DNA of 35,088 bases from Archaeoglobus sp. UBA234 (GTDB lineage Archaea > Halobacteriota > Archaeoglobi > Archaeoglobales > Archaeoglobaceae), in the NCBI GenBank assembly GCA_002494625.1, contig DACH01000010.1:1-35088 (forward strand), given 5' to 3'. The position numbers and the translations under genes were made by a program. Under the pieces are notes generated by a model, which was given only the letters and a program-made list of their open reading frames with translations, searched no databases and was not told the DNA's origin. Of the stretch, positions 1-7,652 are shown in pieces (positions within the stretch are counted from its first letter, which is position 1; every line of letters begins with the position of its first letter).

Positions 1-557
1 CCAATATTCTTTACAGCCTCATTTAACTCCTCAACGATGTTTCCTGCGACTTCTATTTCATCCATCATTTCTTTGAGTTTGTTCAGAGCAATCTCCCCAC
101 TCTCCTTTGATTTGCCAGCATATTCAAGGGCATTGTTGGCATAGCTGCTGGATTCAATTATAGCAGTGTTTAACTTTTCAAACAGGCTCATAGTATCTTT
201 CACTACAGCATGGGAGTTGTTGGCAAGTTTTGATAGATTTTCTGCTCCACTTGCTATTTGTTGTGAAGCTGAGCTGATCTGCTGCATACCAGCATTAAGT
301 TGATCTATAGCTTCCATACTTTCCTTAGCCATCTCTTCTGTTTCTTTCATTGTATTTGCAACTTCTTTAAATATCTGTCCAAAGTCTGCAGCTATGGTGT
401 TTATAAGTTCAAAAATCTCTCCATACTCGTCATCTCTCGTTTTCTCCAGCCTTACCTCCCAGTTTCCGGAAATTATCTCCTTCAATGCATAGCTTATTTG
501 CTGAAGGCAGTGTTTGCTATATTCTATATGCTCCATCTCCAAAACTTCAGAACTCAC
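1..557 (-). CDS. Methyl-accepting chemotaxis protein, N-terminal part (runs off the left edge)
   Basis: About 186 N-terminal residues are visible. The reading frame continues past base 1 without a stop, so the gene is partial. The translation begins VSSEVLEMEHIEYSKH and continues as Gln/Ser/Ala-rich heptads (for example QLNAGMQQISSASQQIASGAE), the coiled-coil signature of chemoreceptor signalling domains, which relay ligand or redox state to the CheA kinase. No transmembrane segment or signal peptide is seen, so this receptor looks cytoplasmic. The segment ISGNWEVRLEKTRDDEYGE near residue 30 resembles the start of a HAMP-like unit. I prefer the GTG at 557, which sits 5-6 nt after GGAGGTGA; an ATG at 563 directly abuts that site. 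The ligand is unknown. Confidence 0.85.
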   Translation of the reverse strand, partial: MSSEVLEMEHIEYSKHCLQQISYALKEIISGNWEVRLEKTRDDEYGEIFELINTIAADFGQIFKEVANTMKETEEMAKESMEAIDQLNAGMQQISSASQQIASGAENLSKLANNSHAVVKDTMSLFEKLNTAIIESSSYANNALEYAGKSKESGEIALNKLKEMMDEIEVAGNIVEELNEAVKNI

Positions 558-634
558 AAACATCACCTCCGCAGTATTTAGGGCATCCCCATCCCCCCAT
601 TTTTTCTAAATTTCTTAGTCACATTTCAATCACA

Positions 635-648
635 TAATATATAAATTT
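635..648 (-). promoter_or_regulatory. TATA box for the chemoreceptor gene
   Basis: On the minus strand the sequence reads AAAATTTATATATT, a strong archaeal TATA/BRE-like element. It would place transcription start near base 615 and give a leader of about 55 nt before the chemoreceptor start. The rest of the 564-1014 gap is AT-rich and shows no convincing coding frame. Confidence 0.5.
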
Positions 649-974
649 TTTTTACAGGTATATAATTAATTCCTTGAAATTATCAAAATGTAATTCTAAA
701 CTGGATATATTTCTTCCTAAACCAATCCTTATCACTTTCTTGTAAAGCCTTCATCTTCAAAACATAAAAACTACAATCAAACATATTATAAGACATTCAA
801 AATGGATTGCAAGTAAGTAATCTAACATAGCTATGTAATTCTCGTATGTTGGAAGATTCAGTCACTTTGGGCAATCCAAAAATAATGTGCTGAATGGAAA
901 ACCTGAAAGAATCTTTACTTCAAAAACTTTAAATTTAGTCAAATAATGCAAGAATTAATTATTAAGAAAGCATG

Positions 975-1014
975 AAAAAAAGCTTACAAAAAATAAAAAA
1001 ACCTTAAAAAAGAG
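975..1014 (-). terminator. T-rich terminator after the histone gene
   Basis: Immediately after the histone stop, the minus strand carries several T runs (TTTTTT, TTTTTTT, TTTTTT) separated by a few bases. Serial oligo-T tracts without a strong hairpin are typical archaeal 3' ends, and they are the kind of end acted on by FttA/aCPSF1, which is encoded at 32239-34146. Confidence 0.55.
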
Positions 1015-1218
1015 TTAAAACTCTTTTGCAGCCATCTTTACATCTTCGGCCTTAACAGTCTTTCTGCCGGCATGGGCAGCGAGATCAACAGCCTTCTTTG
1101 ACACCTTGAGTGCATACTCCTCAAGAGCTTCTGCAAGCGCCTTTTTTGCATCTTCACTTACTCTTGGGGCGCCGGCATTTCTTATTATTCTCTCAACCGG
1201 TGCAAGTGGCAATTCCAT
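1015..1218 (-). CDS. Archaeal histone (HMf family)
   Basis: 67 residues, the usual length for a single histone-fold protein that dimerises and wraps DNA. The N-terminus MELPLAPVERIIRNAGAPRVS matches the family's LP.APV.RI.R..GA.RVS pattern. The three helices and the C-terminal AGRKTVKAEDVKMAAKEF, including the RKTVKAEDV loop 2/helix 3 segment, are intact. No tail is present. The start is supported by GGGGGTG six bases upstream. The gene stands alone with its own promoter and terminator, as expected for an abundant chromatin protein. Confidence 0.97.
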   Translation of the reverse strand: MELPLAPVERIIRNAGAPRVSEDAKKALAEALEEYALKVSKKAVDLAAHAGRKTVKAEDVKMAAKEF

Positions 1219-1278
1219 TCAATACACCCCCTGAACAGATACATCAATTTATTTTTCCATTGAGTTTTTTACTCTTCT

Positions 1279-1288
1279 CTTATATAAA
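1279..1288 (-). promoter_or_regulatory. TATA box for the histone gene
   Basis: The minus strand reads TTTATATAAG preceded by an A-rich BRE-like stretch. Initiation would fall near 1255, giving a leader of about 35 nt. The remaining bases up to 1555 hold only possible promoter elements for the next gene (for example CTTTTATTTT near 1470); no gene is seen there. Confidence 0.6.
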
Positions 1289-1555
1289 TTTTTAGGTAGA
1301 ACAGAGGGTTTTTTTGAATTATTTCACTTGAAATCGTTCTTAGGTAATTATTGAAGCAGGTTTCAAAAGTCTGGTAATGCTCAGGTTCTCAACATTATTG
1401 TGGAGATTTTTTATAAGTAGTTCTCATTTTTAGAGACTTACATCACAATTATCATAATATTTAGAAACACTTTTATTTTGAGATGTCTTATTAATCTATA
1501 AGTAAGATGATTAAAAAAATCTTCAAATGAAATTTGTAAGTAGATGGTGAGTATA

Positions 1556-2452
1556 ATGCCAATAACCGTACCTAGAGGACTCAGAATCTACTCTGGACAT
1601 GATGAACTTGATGCCGTGATAGAGAAACTGAAGGATGAAGGGTTCAGTGGTTATGTTGAGATAGCAGGAAAAAGGAATGGTGAACTTCACATAGGAACGA
1701 TTGTTTTTTTAGATGGAGAGATCGTAATCGCTGGACTGGAAAACGTTATAACTAAAAGTGAGTTTTTTGGTGAAAAAGCACTCATGAGTATTGCTAAGCT
1801 TGAAAAAACAAACTATGAGGTTTTTCAACTCGATAACTCAAAAATTAAGCTTGCCTATGAATTCAATCCTAAGGAATCTTATCTGATTGAACCCGTCAGA
1901 GAGGAGAAGATTGAAAAGGAAACCATACGAGAACCATACCATACTCTTCCTGACACAACAATTTTGACAAAACCACCAGCCACGGAAACGAGAGAAAACC
2001 TGCTGAATTTTATATCCAAACTTGAGAATTTCACGGGAATGATTAAGGCAAGAGCGGGTAATGAAGAGATAATTCTGTTTCTTGAAGATGATACGATCGT
2101 GGCAGCCATGCTCAATAGAGGGGTCGAGAGGATAAAAGGTGCTCCTGTGCTGAAGTTCCTTAGCACAGAGGCACAGATCAAAATATATCCAAAATCTGCT
2201 GAAGAGGTTGAAAGGTTGATCAACAAAAGTCCTGAGATGAGGGTAATCTACAGTGAAATTGAACCGGGAATAACATTTGCCGAAACTGAAGAGGTTAAGA
2301 GGGAAGAGGTTCTGAGGAAGTACGGGATAAAACCCCTATCAGAGAAAGAAATAGAGGGAGTTCTGAAAACAACCGATCAAACAGACATATTTGGATTTAT
2401 AAAAAAAAATACCCTCCAGAAGATAAAATTTTTGAAAATATCAAAGAAATAG
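1556..2452 (+). CDS. DUF2226-like archaeal protein (frame probably broken at its 3' end)
   Basis: A hypothetical protein of 298 residues. It seems to hold two related alpha/beta units: one near residues 15-100 (SGYVEIAGKRNGELHIGTIVFLDGEIV, written here as two overlapping motifs GYVEIAGKRN and GTIVFLDGEIV) and one near 135-225 (FTGMIKARAGNEEIILFLED). Both have the 'F.GY/M.. G.. I.FL..D/GEIV' shape I associate with DUF2226; this is from memory and unverified. ATG 1556 is chosen over ATG 1544 because GGTGA at 1546-1550 is well spaced for it. The last residues after the A9 run look unlike protein, and a good frame continues in -1 to 2643. No function is assigned. Confidence 0.7.
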   Translation: MPITVPRGLRIYSGHDELDAVIEKLKDEGFSGYVEIAGKRNGELHIGTIVFLDGEIVIAGLENVITKSEFFGEKALMSIAKLEKTNYEVFQLDNSKIKLAYEFNPKESYLIEPVREEKIEKETIREPYHTLPDTTILTKPPATETRENLLNFISKLENFTGMIKARAGNEEIILFLEDDTIVAAMLNRGVERIKGAPVLKFLSTEAQIKIYPKSAEEVERLINKSPEMRVIYSEIEPGITFAETEEVKREEVLRKYGIKPLSEKEIEGVLKTTDQTDIFGFIKKNTLQKIKFLKISKK

Positions 2453-2643
2453 CCAGAATATACTTTGAAGAGGATTTTGAAAAGCTAAAGAGTATAATTG
2501 ATGCCTCCATTGATGATGGTTTTGAAGATACAATTCTCAGGACAGAACTTTATGCTTACTTTTTCATAGATCGAGAAAGAGCCAGAAAAATGGGAAGAGA
2601 GATGAGATCTCTAATTAAGGGCAGGAAGCATATCACAGACTAA
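2399..2643 (+). other. Out-of-frame C-terminal continuation of the DUF2226-like gene
   Basis: At ATA AAA AAA AAT (2399-2410) the upstream frame enters a run of nine A. Reading in the -1 frame from TAC at 2410 gives about 77 residues (YPPEDKIFENIKEIARIY ... RERARKMGREMRSLI) before TAA at 2641-2643. Its charged helical composition continues the upstream protein. The pattern fits a -1 ribosomal frameshift on A AAA AAA, a one-base indel mutation, or a sequencing error in the homopolymer. With the shift the product would be about 361 residues. Confidence 0.65.
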
Positions 2644-2750
2644 TTCTGTGGATTTCTGTGATTTTCAAAAACAATTCAAAAAATGGTTCAAAAATAACCA
2701 GAAAACAGATGGGAAAACAATATCTATTTTGACACTGACTAAGTTATTAG

Positions 2751-3020
2751 ATGAATGAGTGTGAAGTAACTCAATGTCCGGAATGTGGCAGATATTTTGA
2801 GTCTCGTAAAATGAGAAAATGCAGGTTATGCGGGAGAGAGATTTGCCCTGAGTGTGTTAATTTTATCGCAGTTCACAAAAAAACGATTTACAGAGATTAT
2901 GAGGAGCTTATCCCAGTATGCAGCCAGTGCACACCCCGGGTGATGCTGAACAGAAAGCTGAACAGAATGATTGACGAGGTTTTTGGAGAGGTTATGGAGA
3001 AAAGGATTTTTGAAGGTTGA
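2751..3020 (+). CDS. Small zinc-finger protein
   Basis: 89 residues. The spacing is CPECG (Cys8, Cys11), CRLCGREICPEC (four Cys between about residues 24 and 35) and CSQC (about 57 and 60). These eight cysteines in CxxC pairs suggest two zinc sites in a cross-brace order similar to FYVE/RING-like fingers. A charged helix (NRKLNRMIDEVFGEVMEKR) ends the protein. No Shine-Dalgarno is seen, so the transcript may be leaderless or the true start may differ slightly. It converges on the GTPase gene with a 10-base gap. Partner and function are unknown. Confidence 0.75.
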   Translation: MNECEVTQCPECGRYFESRKMRKCRLCGREICPECVNFIAVHKKTIYRDYEELIPVCSQCTPRVMLNRKLNRMIDEVFGEVMEKRIFEG

Positions 3021-3030
3021 ACTCCTGCTT

Positions 3031-4599
3031 TCAGTCAAAAACTTCCTTTATCTCTCCCATTCCCTTGCTCTTCCCCTCTCTAAAGATGAATTTTTGACCC
3101 CTGAAGATATAGTAGGGATTGTACTTGAATTTCATTCTTACTTTCCCTCTATCCCCTGCTTTCAGGTACTCCCTGTCCATATCTTCAAAAACAACTGTTT
3201 CTGAGATTGTTTCAAGATGGATGACAGGTTCATATCCCCTCTTTATTCTTGTAGGATGGCTGAAAACATAAACATCAGCTACGAACTCATAAACAGCCTT
3301 CGGTTCCTTCTTTGTAACCACCATCCCCCTCCTCAACTCCTCTGCCCTCACTCCCTTCACAGCAAGTCCCACAATATCCCCATCTGAGGCTTTTTCAATT
3401 CTATAATAATGCATCTCAATGCTCTGAACTCTTACTTTTTTGAAAGATCCATCATGAAAGGGACCTATGTAAACTTCCTCACCCGATCTGATTTCTCCAG
3501 TCTTTATTGTACCACTCACAACAGTACCGACTCCAGAGACTCTGTAAAGGCGGTCTATATACATCAGGAAGTCCCCTCTGGAATACCCTCTCTTCGGAAG
3601 CCTGTAAAGAACCTCCTCAAGAATATCATATCCTTTTAAAGTAACTGATGATGTCTCAATCACGGGAACGACTATATTCTTCTCGGATAACAGCTTCGCT
3701 GCCCTCTCTGCATCCTCTTTCTTAGAAATATGATAGGGGATTCTCCCCACTCCTCTGAGCATATGAGCAATCTGTTCAAGAACCTCTTTCACCCTTCTCT
3801 CATCGACCATGTCTGTTTTGGTTATTGCGATGATTACAGGTAGCTCCATTGCCAGAAGAATTCCAAGATGCTCCTTAGTTGTTCTCATTATTCCATCATT
3901 CGCAGCAATTACCAGAAGTCCATAGTCGATCCTCTGGCCTAAGAGTCCCCTTATCGTCGTCCTGAGCCATGGTTCATGTCCCACTGTATCTATGAAGGAA
4001 ACTATCTTATCTGATTTCTCAACCATCAGCGCCTTCTCACTCTTGTTGAGGGGATTTTTCATTTTCACAGCTTTTCCATCAACAAAGCTCAGAACGGCAT
4101 AGCTCAAATCAGCACTCAAACCCCTCTCAATCTCGTGCTTGAGAACATCGAGATATATGCTTGTAGCTCCATCTCCATTGTCTGGCTTACCAGATATCAA
4201 ACATCCCACAAGAGTTGATTTTCCATGATCAACATGTCCAGCGGTTCCAACAAGGATGTGTTCCTTTGGTCTGGATTTCACTATTTCAGCTATACCAACC
4301 ACTCCATTTTCCAGTTTATACTTCTCAATGGAGCTTATTTTTGCTTCAATCTCTTCAGAAACTTTTCTGAGAACATTGACAGTTTCTTCAAACTGGGACT
4401 CTGAAATACCCTTCAACTCTCCAGAATCTGAGATACCAAGAACATAGATGGCTTTCCCTCTCCCCATCAGTATCCTGTGATTCATCTGACAGGCTAAACT
4501 CTGAAGGCGGTCTGGATGGAGATGGAAATCTGTAAGAAACTCCTTAAACTCTATATTTTCTCTTTCCCCCTCTTTCACGAGGTTAAGGATTTTCTCCAT
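3031..4599 (-). CDS. GTPBP1-type elongation-factor-like GTPase (COG5258)
   Basis: 522 residues, related to EF-1A and to eukaryotic GTPBP1/2. Residues 1-110 form the N-terminal domain characteristic of this subfamily. The G domain follows with G1 GTAGHVDHGKS at 118-128, G3 DTVGH at 204-208, G4 TKTD at 260-263 and a G5-like SSV near 318. Beta-barrel domains II and III occupy the rest. All nucleotide-binding motifs are intact. Known relatives act in translation and mRNA surveillance; the archaeal role is not settled. The upstream TATA box suggests a leaderless or very short leader. Confidence 0.93.
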   Translation of the reverse strand: MEKILNLVKEGERENIEFKEFLTDFHLHPDRLQSLACQMNHRILMGRGKAIYVLGISDSGELKGISESQFEETVNVLRKVSEEIEAKISSIEKYKLENGVVGIAEIVKSRPKEHILVGTAGHVDHGKSTLVGCLISGKPDNGDGATSIYLDVLKHEIERGLSADLSYAVLSFVDGKAVKMKNPLNKSEKALMVEKSDKIVSFIDTVGHEPWLRTTIRGLLGQRIDYGLLVIAANDGIMRTTKEHLGILLAMELPVIIAITKTDMVDERRVKEVLEQIAHMLRGVGRIPYHISKKEDAERAAKLLSEKNIVVPVIETSSVTLKGYDILEEVLYRLPKRGYSRGDFLMYIDRLYRVSGVGTVVSGTIKTGEIRSGEEVYIGPFHDGSFKKVRVQSIEMHYYRIEKASDGDIVGLAVKGVRAEELRRGMVVTKKEPKAVYEFVADVYVFSHPTRIKRGYEPVIHLETISETVVFEDMDREYLKAGDRGKVRMKFKYNPYYIFRGQKFIFREGKSKGMGEIKEVFD

Positions 4600-4620
4600 T
4601 CAGGGAAAATTCAGCTGTTG

Positions 4621-4630
4621 ATTTATAAAT
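4621..4630 (-). promoter_or_regulatory. TATA box for the GTPBP1-type gene
   Basis: The minus strand reads ATTTATAAAT about 26 bases before the GTPase ATG at 4599, the spacing expected for a leaderless archaeal transcript. It overlaps the last codons of the upstream eIF2B remnant, so the GTPase does not depend on that broken gene for expression. Confidence 0.6.
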
Positions 4631-5030
4631 AGTTTCCCTCCGGAAAATTGATATTCTCTACACGCTCTCTGATTTCTTCAAAAAGTTCATCACATACACC
4701 TTTCACATCTTTTTCCCAGATGAAGTAGTTTACCATGTTCATCGGAGTGATTTCAAAGATGTTTCTTACTGTCAGGAGGGAATCAGCATACTTGTAGGAT
4801 GATGACGCTACAACGAATGGTTTGCTGAGATATTCGCAGAGTACTGCAAGAATGAATGTTCCTGTTTTATTAACGAACCTTTCATGGTTAAATGAATCAG
4901 ATCCAGCAACAGCAAAATCACACTGTTTTAAGATCTTTCCAGCAAAGGAATCCGGTATTATCTCTACATCCACCTCTTCTTTCAATTCATCAGCCATAAT
5001 CTTGCCTTCCTCACCCGGAAGTGATTGCAT
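4623..5030 (-). pseudogene. C-terminal fragment of an eIF2B-family gene, truncated by the tnpB element
   Basis: The open frame gives 135 residues that match only the C-terminal Rossmann half of eIF2B-related proteins (aIF2B, ribose-1,5-bisphosphate isomerase, MtnA): SLPGEEGKIMADEL resembles the family's ESRPG-EG--LA-EL strand, followed by IIPDSFAG, AGSDSF and NKTGTFILA. Intact members are about 280-350 residues, so roughly 150 N-terminal residues are missing. The first aligned codon lies directly beside the right end of the tnpB element, and an in-frame TAG sits just upstream in the element. No N-terminal half is found beyond the other end, so material was deleted. Any product would lack the substrate/N-terminal domain. 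Confidence 0.8.
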
Positions 5031-5031
5031 T

Positions 5032-5165
5032 GTGAACTACTCCGCCCTTACGGAGCTTCTACCTTCAAGGGCTTCAGCCCTATCATCGGTAGTTCGGACT
5101 GGTTCACGACAGCCCCCGTCCCCTTACGGGACACTTTAGTTTTGTTTAGCTTTTCCAAACCCTTC
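5032..5165 (-). ncRNA. Probable omega (reRNA) guide RNA overlapping the tnpB 3' end
   Basis: TnpB elements make a guide RNA from the 3' end of tnpB through the right end, with the guide taken from flanking DNA. Here the last tnpB codons and 16 downstream bases hold GC-rich stems: AGGGC/GCCCT near 5068-5081 and CTCCG/CGGAG at 5040-5055. The guide would start at about 5031 in the eIF2B remnant (AATGCAATCACTTCC...). The 5' limit is approximate. Confidence 0.5.
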
Positions 5166-6382
5166 TTCAGAATATTTTTGGCAGCATTAACATCTCTATC
5201 TCCCTTGTAACCACAATTCAAACATCTGAAATGTCTATCGTTAATCTCTGTCTTCTTTGAGCCACACTCAGAGCAGGTTTTGGTTGACAGCCATTCATTA
5301 ACGATTATTGCTATGTTGTTATTCTCCATCAACTCTGTTTGTAGAATTTCAGCAAATTCACGGAAAGCCCAGTGATTTATGCATTTTCTGTTTTTACGAT
5401 GTCCAGAACCTTTGTGGTGTTTATCTGTTCTGATGTTTTTAGGGAGACCTATGAAAGCAATTGAGTTAGAGAAATGTTTGGCTATTTCAACAGCAAGCTT
5501 TCTGCGGAAGTCGCTTGCATAGTTTCTTCTCCTGTGTTTTAGTTTCTTTAGAACTTTGTGTTTTCTCAATCTTTGCAGTTTGCCTATTCTGTTGTTTAAT
5601 CTTCTCATCCGAATGAAGAATTCTTTGCATTCTTCCTTTGAGAGGAGGAGAACACGGTTCTCCCCTCCTTGTTCGTATGCAGTTATTATCCTTTTTAAAC
5701 CCAAATCTATTCCCACCAATCTTTCAGGCTTAACTACCACCTCCTTTTCAACCACAACATGAACTTCATATCGGTTAAGCTTGCTCCTCCAAACAATCTG
5801 GAAGGATTTTATCGACCAGCTTTTAAGGTGTTTTTCAGCATAAGAGTAACTGTGAAGAGGGATGTCAATTCTCTTACCCTTCTCAAGCGTTGAAATCCTC
5901 ATCCAGAGCTTGAACTCCTTAGCTGAATAAGAGAACTCGATTGAGCCAACACGATAGTCAAACACAACAGGAATTTTACCCATAATGGTTGGTAAGGATG
6001 GTTCTCTCTTCTTCAATCGATATAGTTTGTGTTCAAGCTTTCTACGCTTATGCTTATCTATACATCGCTCAATCTTTCGTTCAAGTTTAACAACCTCTTT
6101 CTGCCACTCTCTGTGAAGTTTCTTGTAAGATCTGTACATCCATAATGCTTTATCTCTGCATGTCTGAGCATAAGCTGATGGTAAGCTGGTAATGGCCTCT
6201 ATCTCCTTGCGGAACTTCTCTGCATCCTTTACTGTTGTTATGTCGTCTGCGATTATTCTATCAAGAAACAGTTGAACTGCATATGTTAAGCGAGCGGTTA
6301 GGTTGGTGAGCTGGCTGAGCTTTTCCTGAGTTATTGCTTGTGAAACTGGTATTTTGATTGTCTTTTGCAAGGTTTGCTTCAT
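5048..6382 (-). CDS. tnpB: TnpB RNA-guided endonuclease, RuvC-like
   Basis: 444 residues, a full-length TnpB. The N-terminal half is the OrfB helical/wedge region. RuvC I is GIDLG with Asp226. The zinc ribbon is CSEC (Cys370, Cys373) and CLNC (Cys387, Cys390). RuvC III is GDRDVNAA with Asp397. The usual RuvC II glutamate (in E-D-L) is replaced by FIGLPKN, with Gly312 at the expected place; Glu363 in VNEWLSTKTC is the candidate substitute. The family cleaves DNA next to a TAM, using a guide RNA from the element's right end, and helps retain the element. It starts at ATG 6382, with the frame intact. Confidence 0.95.
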   Translation of the reverse strand: MKQTLQKTIKIPVSQAITQEKLSQLTNLTARLTYAVQLFLDRIIADDITTVKDAEKFRKEIEAITSLPSAYAQTCRDKALWMYRSYKKLHREWQKEVVKLERKIERCIDKHKRRKLEHKLYRLKKREPSLPTIMGKIPVVFDYRVGSIEFSYSAKEFKLWMRISTLEKGKRIDIPLHSYSYAEKHLKSWSIKSFQIVWRSKLNRYEVHVVVEKEVVVKPERLVGIDLGLKRIITAYEQGGENRVLLLSKEECKEFFIRMRRLNNRIGKLQRLRKHKVLKKLKHRRRNYASDFRRKLAVEIAKHFSNSIAFIGLPKNIRTDKHHKGSGHRKNRKCINHWAFREFAEILQTELMENNNIAIIVNEWLSTKTCSECGSKKTEINDRHFRCLNCGYKGDRDVNAAKNILKKGLEKLNKTKVSRKGTGAVVNQSELPMIGLKPLKVEAP

Positions 6383-6468
6383 CTTCTTCGATATTTTTTA
6401 CTGGCATTATTCTGATTTTCGAGTGGCGTGAAAATGAAGTTATTTACCCACCCTCCTCCCCCTCGTAT

Positions 6469-6488
6469 CCCCATGCTTTCGCATGGGG
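6469..6488 (-). repeat. Left-end hairpin of the tnpB element
   Basis: A perfect 8-bp inverted repeat, CCCCATGC and GCATGGGG, closes a GAAA tetraloop on the minus strand. It lies about 87 bases upstream of the tnpB start. Imperfect or perfect subterminal hairpins are the sites recognised by TnpA at IS200/IS605 ends, so this probably marks the left end. Confidence 0.6.
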
Positions 6489-6560
6489 TCTTGCAAGCAA
6501 CGGGGAGATAACTTTTACGGTACCCAAAAGTCTTAAGCCAGTAAAGCGAGAAATATGCAT

Positions 6561-7652
6561 ATGTTCCGAACCCAGTCTATCTATCTCCCCCTCCACGGAG
6601 GGAAAGCTCCATTCTGGCTCCTTAATCGCATGAAAAAGCTCTCAAAAATAATAATCTCTGTTATAATCGATGAATTCGGCGAAAAGGAATTCTTTCAGAG
6701 GATTTCAAATCCCATTTTTTTCCAGTCATTTTCCAATGTTCTTGGCTTTGACTGGAACTCCTCAGGTGTTACAACAGTTATGACAGGTGTGTTAAAGTCT
6801 GTTTTGAACTGTTCTGATTTTAACATACGGATTGCTGGTGGAAAGGGAAATCAAGCAAGAAAAACACCTGAACATATAAAAAAGTATGCTGAAGAGCTTG
6901 ATGTTGATGTGGAGCTTCTTGTGAGAAACAGCAAACTCTCAGCCAGAATAGACGGCAATGCACTTCAGGATGGCTACGATCTCTATCACCATGCTGTTAT
7001 ATTCTCGGAAAACTACTTTACAGTAATTCAGCAGGGAATGAATGCCGAGAAAAAGCTTGCCAGAAGATACCATTTCGCCCCGTCAAAACTGAGAGATGTT
7101 GAACTCAGCGGTGATGTCCACAGTGGAATAATATCGGTGAGAAAGGAGGCGGATGTGATCAATCTTGTTTCTGAGAAAAGTAAGGAGTGTAGAAAAACGA
7201 TTCTTGACATCATAAAATCACCAGATTCTTTGAAAAAAGATGTGGAGCTCATCTCAGTTAAAAAAATACCCAGAGGCCAATCAACACTTGGGGGAGTGAT
7301 TTTTGATTTCGCTGTTCCTGCAAGACTCAACTGGAATGCAGTTGAGAGGGCATATGATCTTGATGTTGACAGCTTTGAGGATTTTCTCCTCATTGAGGGC
7401 ATGGGAAAGGCAACTGTAAGGGCTCTTGCTCTAATTGCAGATCTCATATACAACTCCGAATATGACAGACAGGATCCGGCAAAGTACTCCTTCGCCTTAG
7501 GTGGAAAGGATGGGGTACCCTTTCCTGTCAATACAGGAGTTTATGATGAGACAATTCAGTTTTTAAGCTCGGTGATTGAGCAATCAAGCCTCGACAGATT
7601 TGAAAAGGAGAAAATTGAGAAGAAGATCAGAACTATTCAGATACATCACTGA
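6561..7652 (+). CDS. DUF763 family protein
   Basis: 363 residues. The N-terminus (YLPLHGGKAPFWLLNRMKKL) carries the family's LPLH-GKAP-WL motif; IAGGKGNQARKTPE follows near residue 90. A helix-hairpin-helix-like segment (FEDFLLIEGMGKATVRALAL) near 275-295 and the terminal FALGGKDGVPFPV complete the known DUF763 pattern. The family is conserved in archaea and some bacteria and is suspected to act on nucleic acid; the function is unproven. I chose ATG 6561 because the family begins only a few residues before LPLH. The 3' end overlaps the convergent membrane-protein gene by 20 bases. Confidence 0.9.
   Translation: MFRTQSIYLPLHGGKAPFWLLNRMKKLSKIIISVIIDEFGEKEFFQRISNPIFFQSFSNVLGFDWNSSGVTTVMTGVLKSVLNCSDFNIRIAGGKGNQARKTPEHIKKYAEELDVDVELLVRNSKLSARIDGNALQDGYDLYHHAVIFSENYFTVIQQGMNAEKKLARRYHFAPSKLRDVELSGDVHSGIISVRKEADVINLVSEKSKECRKTILDIIKSPDSLKKDVELISVKKIPRGQSTLGGVIFDFAVPARLNWNAVERAYDLDVDSFEDFLLIEGMGKATVRALALIADLIYNSEYDRQDPAKYSFALGGKDGVPFPVNTGVYDETIQFLSSVIEQSSLDRFEKEKIEKKIRTIQIHH

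Larger units (their letters stand above)
5032..6511 (-). mobile_element. Solo-tnpB element of the IS200/IS605 (IS1341-like) class
   Basis: A single tnpB with hairpins at both sides and no tnpA transposase, so it is non-autonomous. The right end is well placed: the minus strand ends GGAGTAGTTCAC at 5032, followed at once by the eIF2B remnant. Subterminal hairpins are at 5040-5055 (right) and 6469-6488 (left). The left boundary is an estimate from the end of the GC-rich segment near 6506-6511. No target duplication is expected for this class. Confidence 0.7.

Noticed and set aside
300..581. Plus-strand open frame opposite the chemoreceptor
   Set aside because: It is antisense to a clear chemoreceptor frame, is rich in Phe/Leu/Cys and begins inside that gene.
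5040..5055. Hairpin after tnpB as an intrinsic terminator
   Set aside because: It has no following T run and sits at the element's right end, so a role in element recognition and omega RNA folding is more likely.
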